Shown here in pieces: positions 44,991 through 53,348 of a stretch of 64,000 bases of DNA. Positions within the stretch are counted from its first letter, which is position 1, and each line of letters opens with the position of its first letter. Made by a program: the position numbers and the translations under genes. This DNA is from RYN-230 sp036509255. GTDB lineage: Bacteria > Actinomycetota > Actinomycetes > Streptosporangiales > Streptosporangiaceae. Location: contig DATCFY010000079.1 in NCBI GenBank assembly GCA_036509255.1, positions 20,792 through 84,791 on the forward strand, written 5' to 3'. The notes below the pieces were generated by a model that did not search any database, was not told where the DNA came from, and saw only the letters and a list, made by a program, of their open reading frames with translations.

Positions 44991-45184
44991 GCCGCTATCT
45001 TGCCAGGACGGCGATCGGGCGCGCTGGCACCACCATCGCCCGCTTCGCACCCCCATCTCAATCGCGGGGGGAACTCGTAAGCCGCTTGAGATTCAGCCGT
45101 CCGCTTCGGCCCGGCAGCGGCCCGCGCTCCTAGCACTTCCGCGATATCCCTCTGGTATCGGCCGCTCTTTGGCATGTTGGTGAC

Positions 45185-45781
45185 ATGACTGGACCTGACG
45201 TGCTGGCCGATCTGGACTGCGCCCTGGCCTCCACGGAGGTCATCGTGGCTGGCATCCTCGAGAGCCAGTGGTCGGCGCCGACCCCGTGCACCGAGCTGGA
45301 TGTCCGCGAGGTCGTCAACCATCTTGTGTCGGGCAACCTGCTGTTCGCCGCCCTCGTGCACGGCGGGCCGCTGCCAGACGGGGATGAGGATCATCTGGAC
45401 GGCGATCCGCTCGCGTCCTTCCAGCGGGCCGCGGGAGAGCTGCGGGAGGCGTTTGCCGCGCCTGGGGCGCTGGAATCGGTCTACACCGCCCCGTTCGGGA
45501 GTGGGCCGGGCGCGGCCCTTGCGGACGTCCGGATAGTCGAGCTCCTGGTGCACGGATGGGATCTGGCCCGCGCGACCGGGCAGCAGGCGGACTGCCCCCC
45601 CGGCGTGGCTGAACGGGCCCTTGCCGCAACCAGGCGGCAGCTCACGTCAAGGCCGGAAGGCCCTGGCGCTCCCTTCGCCGCGGAAGTCCCGGTGCCGGAC
45701 GATGCGCCCGCCGTGGACCGGCTGGCCGGATTCCTCGGGCGGCCCGTCGCCAGGGAGACCACCCTGCCTGGCGCCGACTAG
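45185..45781 (+). CDS. TIGR03086 family mycothiol-dependent metalloenzyme-like protein
   Basis: A 198-residue paralogue of the protein at 438-1070. TPCTELDVREVVNHLVSGNL and RIVELLVHGWDLARATGQQA carry the conserved His positions of the maleylpyruvate isomerase-N group. The C-terminal FAAEVPVPDDAPAVDRLAGF is the short second domain seen in this family. ATG 45185. A 20-bp-stem terminator directly follows. Confidence 0.9.
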   Translation: MTGPDVLADLDCALASTEVIVAGILESQWSAPTPCTELDVREVVNHLVSGNLLFAALVHGGPLPDGDEDHLDGDPLASFQRAAGELREAFAAPGALESVYTAPFGSGPGAALADVRIVELLVHGWDLARATGQQADCPPGVAERALAATRRQLTSRPEGPGAPFAAEVPVPDDAPAVDRLAGFLGRPVARETTLPGAD

Positions 45782-45828
45782 GATCCCGGTTCCCCCGGCC
45801 GGTCTCAGCGGCCGGGGGAACCGGGATC
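45782..45828. terminator. Bidirectional hairpin terminator, 20-bp stem
   Basis: The arms 45782-45801 and 45809-45828 are perfect reverse complements (20 bp, 7-base loop), beginning one base after the stop of the TIGR03086 gene. Convergent genes lie on either side. It is the longest perfect stem in the window and almost certainly a transcription terminator. Confidence 0.85.
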
Positions 45829-45841
45829 AGGCTGTGCGGGC

Positions 45842-46489
45842 TCAGTCGCAGTACTTGCCGCTGTAAATATCAGGCCACCAAACAAAGGCCGGCGGCGGCG
45901 TGAACTTGATCTTGAGGCACATGCCCCGGTCTTCGGCCTGGCGTGCCTGAAGCTCCACTATCTGCCACTGCACTTCGCACCCCGCAACCAAGACCTCAGC
46001 GGCCTCTCCCACTGCGGGAATGTAAATCAGTGTGCCAAGTAGCGCACAGGCCTTGCTCTCGCCACTATCGAAATAGTCAGTCTGGGCCCGGTTGAAATAA
46101 ATGTGGCGGGGCCCACCACGCCATCGGGCTGGAGGCCATTCTGCTGCTGGAACGCTGCCACGGCGCTGGAGGTTGCGGGGGCCAAAGGTGCCATCCACTG
46201 ACAGGCTGAGACCCTCGATCCCATTCAGTTCGGCCTGCAGCTGGTCCACGCAGCCACCGTGATAACCTTCGGCCAGCGTCGGGCAGTTGTCTAGATTTAC
46301 CGCCGACACGGGTGACGCGTTAGCAGCCAGGACCGCGTGCTTAGGTACCTGTCCTGAGTTAAGGCCAGCACCAATGGCCACCCCGGTAATCGCCAGCCCT
46401 CCCGCCATGGCCGTGGAGAGTATACGGAACGATCTCCTTCGCGCAGCTGAAACCTCCCTGGACGAGTCGCGACCCGCTGCTGCCGTCAT
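45842..46489 (-). CDS. Secreted peptidoglycan-binding-like protein with a double frameshift
   Basis: A 215-residue frame with a signal anchor (ILSTAMAGGLAITGVAIGAG). NCPTLAEGYHGGCVDQLQAE and SLSVDGTFGP start a peptidoglycan-binding-type repeat domain, but its continuation SSAVAAFQQQNGLQPDGVVG and PATF is in the next frame, after which the first frame resumes with IYFNRAQTDYFDSGESKAC. Two opposite shifts, one at a run of five G on the + strand (46177-46181), one near 46091-46107, enclose about 80 bp. The protein could be real with a local error, or decayed. The C-terminal 100 residues contain five cysteines. Confidence 0.65.
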   Translation of the reverse strand: MTAAAGRDSSREVSAARRRSFRILSTAMAGGLAITGVAIGAGLNSGQVPKHAVLAANASPVSAVNLDNCPTLAEGYHGGCVDQLQAELNGIEGLSLSVDGTFGPRNLQRRGSVPAAEWPPARWRGGPRHIYFNRAQTDYFDSGESKACALLGTLIYIPAVGEAAEVLVAGCEVQWQIVELQARQAEDRGMCLKIKFTPPPAFVWWPDIYSGKYCD

Positions 46490-46717
46490 GTCCCTTGATA
46501 CGCGGGAGCAGCTTTCGGGTTAATGCGTTCGAAAGAGTTACGAGGACGATGCGCGGATCGGTTCACAGCTCTGCAGGTTTTTATTTTCCCGCCGGTTGAA
46601 TCGGGCTGGTTGCCATAGCCGCAAATCAGTCTTACGAGACCAGCTTGGTCAACGGTTCAATCACGCGGGAAACTTGTGGGGCTGTGGTGATGGTCACGTG
46701 GTAGGCCGGACGGCTGC

Positions 46718-47470
46718 TCAGGCCCGGGCGGTCGCTGCCCAGGCGGTCGCGCTGATCTCGACCGGCCCCGCGGGAAGCCGGCGCCGGCACAGGTCGCGCA
46801 CCGCGGACCGGCGATCCGGGGGGAGGGAGGCCAGGTAGGCTCCGGCCGGACCGACGCCGAGCGTGAACGGCTCCCACCACGCTTCGAAACTCGCGTGGCG
46901 AACCCGGACGGTCAGCGTGCTCACCTGTGCCCCGCCGAGCCCGGCCTGTTCGAAGAGCCTGGCCAGATGGCCTTCGCGGACACCGGCCAGGGCCGACTCG
47001 TCGTCAGCCGCCGGATCCATCTCGCGGACCGCGGACCAGAACGCGGCCACCGGGCCCCGGGCGCCCGCGTGATCCCACACGCACGCGCAGACCACCCCGC
47101 CGGGCCGGGTGACCCGGGCCATCTCCCGCAGGCCCAGCACTGGATCAGCCATGAAGTGAAGGACAAGCTGCGCCATGGCGGCATCGAAGGTGCCCTCGGC
47201 GAACGGCAGTTGCTCGGCCGCGCACTGCCGGACGTCAACCTCAGGCAGCCGCGCCCGTACCGCCGCGGCGAACGACGCTGATGGTTCGACCGCGCTCACC
47301 GCGGCCGCCCGGCTCACCAGCTCAGCGGCGAGCGCACCAGGGCCGCAGCCCACATCCAGCACCCGCTGCCCGGGGCGAATCCCGGGCAGATCAGCAAACC
47401 GCACCGCCAGCGGTTCCGAGTACTGGCCCATGAACCGCAGGTAGGCGTCCGCGCTGACCTCGAAGCTCAC
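46718..47470 (-). CDS. Class I SAM-dependent methyltransferase
   Basis: A 250-residue methyltransferase. Motif I is RVLDVGCGPGALAAELVSRA; motif II/III includes AAVSAVEPSASFA and QLPFAEGTFDAAMAQLVLHF; ARVTRPGGVVCACVWDHAGA is the motif IV/post region. It resembles UbiE/Methyltransf_11 proteins of unknown acceptor. GTG 47470 is chosen for GGGAGG at ideal distance; the open frame upstream is not conserved. The next gene on this strand is another methyltransferase. Confidence 0.9.
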   Translation of the reverse strand: MSFEVSADAYLRFMGQYSEPLAVRFADLPGIRPGQRVLDVGCGPGALAAELVSRAAAVSAVEPSASFAAAVRARLPEVDVRQCAAEQLPFAEGTFDAAMAQLVLHFMADPVLGLREMARVTRPGGVVCACVWDHAGARGPVAAFWSAVREMDPAADDESALAGVREGHLARLFEQAGLGGAQVSTLTVRVRHASFEAWWEPFTLGVGPAGAYLASLPPDRRSAVRDLCRRRLPAGPVEISATAWAATARA

Positions 47471-47513
47471 CGAGGCCCTCCCTACGCGGCTCACCGGCCG
47501 CCGGTCCCGCACT

Positions 47514-48170
47514 CTAGATCCGTTTGATGGTCGCGAACCAGGCCGGGGCGCCGTCGTCGTGGTATCTCGTCTGAACCCGGTCCGGTTCGATGGCGGCCAC
47601 GTTCCATCCATGGCCAGGGCTGAACGCTACTCTCAGCTCTTCCCGGCGGACGGGGTGCGGGCCGGTATCGGGACCATCGTCGCTGAAGCACAACACGAAC
47701 AGGCTTCCGTCGTGCTCGGTCACCGACGCCAGGCTCGCCACGTATCCTGGCCGCTCGTCGGGGTCGAAGGTGTGGAACAGGCCGCAGTCCAGCACCGTCT
47801 CAAACCTGCGCCCCAAACGCTCCAGCCGGAACGCGTCAGCCGCAGCGAACTCAGCCTCGATCCCACGCTCCTCGGCCTTCGCCCGGGCGATCGCCAGTGC
47901 CGTCTCAGCCACGTCAACGCCCAGGACCGGCAATCCCAGCGAGGCGACGTGCAGAGCGTTCTCGCCGGTCCCGCAGCCCGCATCGAGCACCGCTCCGGCG
48001 AATCCGCCTTCGGAGGCCAAACGCACTACTGGTGGCTGCGGCCGGTCAATGTCCCATGGCGCGGGGCCGTCGTGGTACGACGCATCCCAGGGCAGTCCTG
48101 TCAGCCGTTCGTGACTGGTGGGGTGCCGGCCACGGAACGGATCGCCAGCGTAGGTTCCTGGTTGTTCCGA
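47514..48170 (-). pseudogene. SAM-dependent methyltransferase lacking a usable start
   Basis: The frame is open from a TAG at 48171-48173 to the stop at 47514. It encodes DPFRGRHPTSHERLTGLPWD and ASYHDGPAPWDIDRPQPPVV, a typical N-terminus of a small methyltransferase family, then VLDAGCGTGENALHVASLGL (motif I). However, no ATG, GTG or TTG lies before the GTG at 48026, which is after the conserved N-terminal motif. Translation from 48026 would give 170 residues without it. Either the start codon was lost or a rare codon is used. The catalytic core is intact. Confidence 0.6.
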
Positions 48171-48173
48171 CTA

Positions 48174-48616
48174 TTTCCCTCCCCTTCTTGCGGCTGATTT
48201 TTCCACCTCATCGTGGCACGCAAAACCGCAGGTCCTGACCGTTCCCCGTGAACTAGCGGCAATGGATCTCACGCGGGAGATTCCATTGTCATCCTGGAAC
48301 ATTACTTCAGTAGCTGGCCTATGGCGTGGAGCAGGAGAACCTCTCGTCCCGCGAAGTTCATAACGGAAATCATCGTGCGGTGCCAGCACCGATGTCCACG
48401 CGGCCGGACGCAGAGCGAAAGACGGTACTTCGGCGTTCCCGCGCGCTGTGCTCATTGGCCACGCACTGACAGTTGCGGCCTGAGCGCCGAAGCAGCAACG
48501 GCAAAGGCACCCACCCCGCCCAAGGCAGCGACCAGCGCCCCGATCGAGCCGATCCAATCCGTTGCGGATGATGCGAGGATCACGATGTCATCGTCGCCCG
48601 CCACCATCCGCAGTGC
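48174..48616. other. Interval without a clear gene
   Basis: About 440 bp. A minus-strand stretch near 48480-48605 starts MVAGDDDIVILASSATDWIG and continues into SIGALVAALGG, which looks like the beginning of a small membrane protein, but the frame becomes uncharacteristic after that. Nothing else is supported. Confidence 0.35.
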
Positions 48617-49069
48617 TCAGTGCGGCTGCAGGCCGTCCCATGACCAACGCGGAATGCTCAGGCCCGGGGGGACTTCGTCCGCGGATTCGTGATAGCGCGA
48701 CATGGTCGTCGTGGTGGCCCAGGCGAAGTAGTCGTGCAACACCTGCCGGAGCGGCCCGGATGCTTCCAGGCCGGCGTCCTGCATCGCCTGGTCAAAACAG
48801 GCGATCGCCCGGCGGTCCATCTCCTCGTGCGGGCCGTTACCGCTGTGGATCCGCACGACAGAGGTCTCGTCCCCGTAACTGCCGGAGTACGTGGCCGGGC
48901 CGCCGAGGGCCTCGGCCCAGTAGGCGGCCAGCCGCTCGTTGTGCTGCGGGTGGAATCCGTGGCTGAACGCGTGACTGACGATCTCATCGGCCATCACCCG
49001 GGTGTGCCAGGCCTCGGCCAGGCGAAGCAGGCCCGCACGGCCACCGGCGGCCTCATACACACTCTGCAT
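48617..49069 (-). CDS. Group II truncated haemoglobin-like globin
   Basis: A 150-residue globin of the truncated (2/2) type. SVYEAAGGRAGLLRLAEAWH is the A-B region, VSHAFSHGFHPQHNERLAAY holds the likely distal and proximal positions with His in NHxE-like context, and a W in YWAEALGGP matches group II. The C-terminus LSIPRWSWDGL is typical of that group. Such proteins bind O2 or NO. ATG 49069. Its stop is followed by the unrelated interval; the gene starts 21 bp after the acyl-CoA synthetase stop. Confidence 0.82.
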   Translation of the reverse strand: MQSVYEAAGGRAGLLRLAEAWHTRVMADEIVSHAFSHGFHPQHNERLAAYWAEALGGPATYSGSYGDETSVVRIHSGNGPHEEMDRRAIACFDQAMQDAGLEASGPLRQVLHDYFAWATTTTMSRYHESADEVPPGLSIPRWSWDGLQPH

Positions 49070-49089
49070 GACCCCAGGATGCCAGGCAG

Positions 49090-50628
49090 TCAGGCCCCTC
49101 CGACACGGCGCTGGTGGCCGGCCCAGTGCTGCTCGCGCAGCACCTTGCGCTGCAGCTTCCCGACCACGCTCTTGGGCAGCGGGTCCGTGATGAACTCGAC
49201 CCTGGACGGCTTCTTGTAGGAACCGAGCCGGTCGGTCACAAGGGTGATGATCTCCGCTTCCGTCACCGTGGCGCCGGGCTCGATGGTGCACACCGCCATC
49301 GGTGTCTCCCCCCACTGGTCATGGGGCACGCCGAAGACGGCGACCTCGCGCACCTGCGGATGATCCTCGATGACGGTCTCGAGTTCGGCGGGCCAGATGT
49401 TGAACCCGCCGGAAACGATCATGTCGTCGGCCCGGTCGAGGACGTAGAGGTACCCGTAGTGGTCCAGCCGGCCGATGTCCTCGGTCCGGATCCAGCCGTC
49501 GATGAGACGCCGCGGGGTCAGTTCCTCGTCTTCCCAGAAGCCGCGCATCTGGGCCTCGACCCTGGCGTAGATCTCGCCTTCCTCGCCGATGGGCAGCGCG
49601 TTGCCCTCGGCGTCCCTGATCTCGATGAGTGCGAACGGCAGGACCCGGCCCGCCGCGCGCAGTGGGGTCGCGTCGTCCAGTTCGGCGAACCACTCCTCCG
49701 GGGTCATCACCGTGAGCGGAACCGCCTCGGTCTGCCCGAACACCTGGTACATGACGTCGCCGAAGACCTCACGGGCCCGCAGGGCGGTGGCGTCGGTGAT
49801 CGGTGCGCCGCCCACCAGGATGGTCTCCAGGGCGGGCCAGCCTTCCTTGGTGGCCAGCGGGTGCCTGCACAGCGGTGGCAGCATCGACGGCGCGGCAAAC
49901 ATGTGCGTGACGCGGTGATCCCGCATCATCCGGAGCACCTTTTCCGGGTCGAACGCGCCGAACAGCAGGTTGGCGGAGCCGTGCAGCCAGGTAGGCAGGA
50001 AGAGGTAGCCCGAGGCGTGCGAGATCGGCCCCGCGTGGCCGACCACGCTGCTCAGCCGCAGCGGGGCCAGCCGGTAGAACCAGTTACGGCAGCACACCAG
50101 CCAGTCATGCTGGGTGTAGCCGACTCCCTTGGGGCGGCCGGTGGTCCCCGCGGAATGCCGGATGATGTACCAGTCGTCCGCGTCTACCCCGACCATCGGA
50201 TCCTCAGCGGACTGGGCGGCCAGCCAGTCCTCGTACCGGTCGTCCCGGATGATCACGTGATCGAGGGTCGCGATCTCGTTCTCCAGGCCGGTGACCGTGT
50301 CCCGTACGCGGGGTCGCTGAGGACGACGCGGGCAGCCGTCTGCTCCAGCATCTGCCCATGTGAGCGCCGGGCGTTCCGCGCGTACAGCGGCACCCGGACC
50401 GCGCCCGCGATGGCGCAGCCCAGGAACAGGTCCGCCGCGCCCCAGATTGTTGTCTTCCAGCCCGGCGACCCGGTCACCGCGGCGGACGCCGAGGGCCCGC
50501 AGCCCGTTGGCTACCCGGACGCCGCGGTCCCAGGCCTCGGCGAAGGTCAGGATGCGGTCTTCAGTGATGATCGCGGTGCGGCGGCCGTAGATCTGCGCCG
50601 CCTGACACATGAGGCTCGGGACATCCAT
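49090..50628 (-). CDS. Acyl-CoA synthetase (AMP-forming) with compensating frameshifts
   Basis: A 512-residue ANL-superfamily enzyme that activates carboxylic acids as acyl-AMP and then acyl-CoA. It has the P-loop-like YIIRHSAGTTGRPKGVGYTQ, the A5 region YQVFGQTEAVPLTVMTPEEW, A8 GWIRTEDIGRLDHYGYLYVLD and the A10 lysine region PLPKSVVGKLQRKVL. Between about 50300 and 50454 the true frame shifts: GAADLFLGCAIAGAVRVPLY and RVVLSDPAYG occur in another frame, entered at a G run and left near 50298. Both ends otherwise stay in one frame, giving a scrambled 50-residue segment. The substrate is likely a medium or long-chain acid. Confidence 0.85.
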   Translation of the reverse strand: MDVPSLMCQAAQIYGRRTAIITEDRILTFAEAWDRGVRVANGLRALGVRRGDRVAGLEDNNLGRGGPVPGLRHRGRGPGAAVRAERPALTWADAGADGCPRRPQRPRVRDTVTGLENEIATLDHVIIRDDRYEDWLAAQSAEDPMVGVDADDWYIIRHSAGTTGRPKGVGYTQHDWLVCCRNWFYRLAPLRLSSVVGHAGPISHASGYLFLPTWLHGSANLLFGAFDPEKVLRMMRDHRVTHMFAAPSMLPPLCRHPLATKEGWPALETILVGGAPITDATALRAREVFGDVMYQVFGQTEAVPLTVMTPEEWFAELDDATPLRAAGRVLPFALIEIRDAEGNALPIGEEGEIYARVEAQMRGFWEDEELTPRRLIDGWIRTEDIGRLDHYGYLYVLDRADDMIVSGGFNIWPAELETVIEDHPQVREVAVFGVPHDQWGETPMAVCTIEPGATVTEAEIITLVTDRLGSYKKPSRVEFITDPLPKSVVGKLQRKVLREQHWAGHQRRVGGA

Positions 50629-50640
50629 GGACGCGTCTCC

Positions 50641-50904
50641 TCACTCGCCAGCCGCCCGGACTGCGGCCGTCTGCTCTTTCGCCGTTGAAAGCTGGTAGCG
50701 CCGCAGGGTGCCGTCCTGGAGTGCATCCAGGTCCTGCCGCGCTACCAGAAGCTCGAGGTGGGCGGCGGTCTCGTTGACCGCCAGCATCTGGTTGAACGGG
50801 TCGAAGTCGCGCAGCGGCCGCCGGACAGGTGGGAACGGCCGGGGCCGCGGCGCGGTCAACAAACAGTTGTTGCGACCGTCGTTTGCGGCACGGCGGCATG
50901 GCAT
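50641..50904 (-). pseudogene. MBL-fold hydrolase C-terminal fragment
   Basis: An open frame of 87 codons. Its FDPFNQMLAVNETAAHLELL and DALQDGTLRRYQLS segments match the very C-terminal helix and tail of metallo-beta-lactamase-fold hydrolases; none of the HxHxDH metal site is present. It is thus a truncated remnant. The first codons lie within the divergent TetR promoter and operator. It stops 13 bp before the acyl-CoA synthetase start. Confidence 0.55.
50857..50872. promoter_or_regulatory. TetR operator candidate
   Basis: CAACAA-ACAG-TTGTTG, a perfect 6-bp dyad with a 4-base spacer, about 62 bp upstream of the TetR start. The sequence stands out as AT-rich and resembles operators of FadR/TetR-type fatty-acid regulators, fitting the adjacent acyl-CoA synthetase. 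Confidence 0.6.
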
Positions 50905-50933
50905 CTGCCCGCCCGCTGGTGTGTAATCAGCGA

Positions 50934-51524
50934 ATGCCAGATCGTGTCCCGGCGACCACGGATTACCAGGCGGCCATCATCGAGGCCGCGGCGGGCTTGT
51001 TCGCCCGGCAGGGCTACCGCGGCACGTCCATGCGGGACATCGGCGCAGCCATCGGCATTCACGCCGGCAGTCTCTACGTGCACATCGAGAGCAAGGAAGA
51101 CCTGCTCCACCAGATCGTGAACAGCATCATGCTCCAGTCCGAGCAAGACATGGCCGAGGTTCTCGCCCAGGGGGGCACCCCCATCGGGCAGCTGCACGAG
51201 ATCGCCCTGCGGGACCTGCGCCTGATCGGCGAGAACCGGGAACGGGCCACGGTCTTCTTCCACGAATGGCGGAACCTGAGCCCGCAGCGGCAGGAGGTGG
51301 TGATCGCCAGCCGGGACCGGTGGGAGGACGGCCTGCGCAGCGTGCTCCGCCGCGGCATCGAGCTGGGTGAATTCCGGGCGGTGGACGTGCGCATCACGGG
51401 CATCGCGCTGACCAGCATGCTGAACTGGGCTTACGTCTGGTATTCGCCGGGCGGGGAACTGTCGGTCGAGCAACTCGCCGACCAGTACGCCGATCTGCTG
51501 GTGGCAGGCTTGCGCCCGCGCTGA
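50934..51524 (+). CDS. TetR-family regulator
   Basis: A 196-residue TetR protein. HTH: AAIIEAAAGLFARQGYRGTS then RDIGAAIGIHAGSLYVHIES. The C-terminal segment with TVFFHEWRNLSPQRQEVVIA fits the TetR_C domain of fatty-acid regulators (KstR2-like group). It is divergent from the acyl-CoA synthetase, with an operator-like dyad between; regulation of that gene by acyl-CoA is a reasonable guess. ATG 50934. Confidence 0.9.
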   Translation: MPDRVPATTDYQAAIIEAAAGLFARQGYRGTSMRDIGAAIGIHAGSLYVHIESKEDLLHQIVNSIMLQSEQDMAEVLAQGGTPIGQLHEIALRDLRLIGENRERATVFFHEWRNLSPQRQEVVIASRDRWEDGLRSVLRRGIELGEFRAVDVRITGIALTSMLNWAYVWYSPGGELSVEQLADQYADLLVAGLRPR

Positions 51525-51603
51525 CCCCGGGAGTGCCCGCCTGCTGGTGGTGCCGCCGGCCGGTGGTACCGTCGGCCGCACTACGGACCGAGGGAGGGCG
51601 ACG

Positions 51604-52653
51604 ATGACCGCACCGCTGCAGGTGATCGCGTTGAGCTTCAGTCGCGACACTGGTGCCGAGGACCGGATCCTGGCCGAGGTGGATCGTCTCCGCGGCCGGG
51701 GAGTTCTCCGTCTTCTCGACATGCTCTTCGTGGCCAAGAGCCAGGACGGCGCCATCGAACGGGTGGCCGTGGGTAATGACGAGGACTTCGGATCGCTGCT
51801 CGCGTCGGTCGTCCCCCTGGCGAACGGCGGCCCGGCCAGATCGGCGCCAGATGGCGCCGTGGCCGCCTTCGACCCGGCTGATGCGCGGGCTCTGGCCGAC
51901 TCTCTCCAGCCAGGGACCGCGCTGGCCTTCCTGCTCGTCGAGCACCACTGGGCCGCCCCGCTGTTCGACGCGATCGCCGAGACCGGCGGCACGCTGATCG
52001 GTGAGGGCTTCCTGACCTCCGAGACCGGGCTCGTAGTCGGGGCCGAGGTCGCCGCCATGGAGGAGGCATCGGAGGTGATCGCCCAGGCTCAGGCGGCTGA
52101 GGCCGATGCGTTGCTGACGGCGGTGGCAGCCAGAGCCGAAGCGGCTGAGGCGGTGGCCGAGTCAGAGCAGATCCAGTCGGCCGCGGCCGCCGCCGCCGTC
52201 CGGGCGCTGATCACCGCCGGGCTGGTGGAGGAGGCGGCCGCCCACGAGGCCGTCACCGCCCTGACCGCGGCTGGCCTGATCGTGGCCGCCGCCGATCAGG
52301 TCACCGCTGAGGCCGTCGCCGAAGATATCGCCACCATCCAGGCCGATGACGAGGTGGCGGCCGCCCATATGGCCGAGTCCCTGGCGGTCATCGGCGCGGC
52401 CGGCGAGGTGGCCGCGGAGGCGGCCGGCGAAGCCGGGGAAAAAGTCAGGGCGGCGTCAATCACCATGGCCGAGGCCCAGGTTCTCCGGTACCTCCCCAAA
52501 CCGCTGCCCTTCTCCGTCATCGCCGACAAGCTGGGCATTTCCCGGTCGGCGGCCAAGGAGCGAGCGGCACGCCTGTACAAGAGGCTGGGCGTCCACACCC
52601 GGGACGAGGCGGTCAGCCGGGCCCGCTCGCTCGGCCTCATCCGGGACAAGTAG
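51604..52653 (+). CDS. DUF6325-like domain fused to a LuxR-type HTH
   Basis: A 349-residue protein with an unusual layout. Residues 1-150 (LQVIALSFSRDTGAEDRILA, FVAKSQDGAIERV, TALAFLLVEHHWAAPLFDAI) match the DUF6325/DUF1269-type domain known from small actinobacterial proteins. Residues 150-275 are Ala/Glu-rich helical repeats resembling a coiled coil (EEASEVIAQAQAAEADALLT, AAAAVRALITAGLVEEAAAH). The C-terminus is a GerE-like HTH: PFSVIADKLGISRSAAKERA and ARLYKRLGVHTRDEAVSRAR. ATG 51604 has GGAGGG. No partner kinase is near. It may be a stress-type transcription factor. Confidence 0.75.
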   Translation: MTAPLQVIALSFSRDTGAEDRILAEVDRLRGRGVLRLLDMLFVAKSQDGAIERVAVGNDEDFGSLLASVVPLANGGPARSAPDGAVAAFDPADARALADSLQPGTALAFLLVEHHWAAPLFDAIAETGGTLIGEGFLTSETGLVVGAEVAAMEEASEVIAQAQAAEADALLTAVAARAEAAEAVAESEQIQSAAAAAAVRALITAGLVEEAAAHEAVTALTAAGLIVAAADQVTAEAVAEDIATIQADDEVAAAHMAESLAVIGAAGEVAAEAAGEAGEKVRAASITMAEAQVLRYLPKPLPFSVIADKLGISRSAAKERAARLYKRLGVHTRDEAVSRARSLGLIRDK

Positions 52654-52657
52654 GTAC

Positions 52658-53059
52658 TCACCGCGGGTCGCGGCGGAGGGGGTGCTCGGCGGGGACTTCA
52701 ACGAGAACGATCCGGACCCCGTCGGGATCCTCGATCCACATCTCGGTCAGTCCCCATGGCTCCGTGGCCGGCTCACGCAGAATGTGCGCGCCGGCCGCGG
52801 CCAGCCGCTCGTGCTCGGCGTGCACATCGCGCACCTGGAGCCAGATCATCACCGAATTGCCCGCGGCACCGGCTGAGTGCCCGGAGACTTCCAGCAAGCC
52901 CGGGCCGAGGAAGAACACCACCCCGGGATCAGCCGGCGAGCCGAACTCCCGGTAGATCGCCAGCCCCAGCACATCCCGGTAGAAACGCTGGCTTTCGCTC
53001 AGGTCAGCGGGGCGCAACAGGATCCGGCTGCTCAGTACTTCCCCACCACGTACCTCCAC
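52658..53059 (-). CDS. VOC-family protein
   Basis: A 133-residue glyoxalase-like domain: SSRILLRPADLSESQRFYRD, VLGLAIYREFGSPADPGVVF, FFLGPGLLEVSGHS and MWIEDPDGVRIVLVEVPAEH with a C-terminal Glu ligand. GTG 53059 is the best start; the very long upstream frame is a shadow. It ends 4 bp after the stop of the convergent DUF6325/HTH gene, so the two share no terminator. Substrate unknown. Confidence 0.87.
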   Translation of the reverse strand: MEVRGGEVLSSRILLRPADLSESQRFYRDVLGLAIYREFGSPADPGVVFFLGPGLLEVSGHSAGAAGNSVMIWLQVRDVHAEHERLAAAGAHILREPATEPWGLTEMWIEDPDGVRIVLVEVPAEHPLRRDPR

Positions 53060-53348
53060 ACCACCATCCTGGCAGCCCGCAGCCATCGGTGACCGGACGT
53101 CCGCTGGCCCGGCCGGCCATGGCAGTGAGGGCGCCCTCGCGCGCCCAGGGGGCGCCCTCACTGCCACCAGCCCCCTTCCCCGCCCGATCCCCCCGCGGTG
53201 TGCCCGGCCACCCCTCGTGGCGATGTATCTGTGCTGGTGCCTCCGCCTCCTCCCTGTAGGGGCCGGCAACGGCATGCCGCTGCCGGCCTGCCACAGATTC
53301 GCCACGGGGCTCGCGCGTGGACCGCCTGGGCCGATCGGAGGAAGAACC

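Noticed and set aside
48171..48557. 128-codon minus-strand frame
   Set aside because: Poor codon signal and no recognisable fold; kept only as a gene-free interval.
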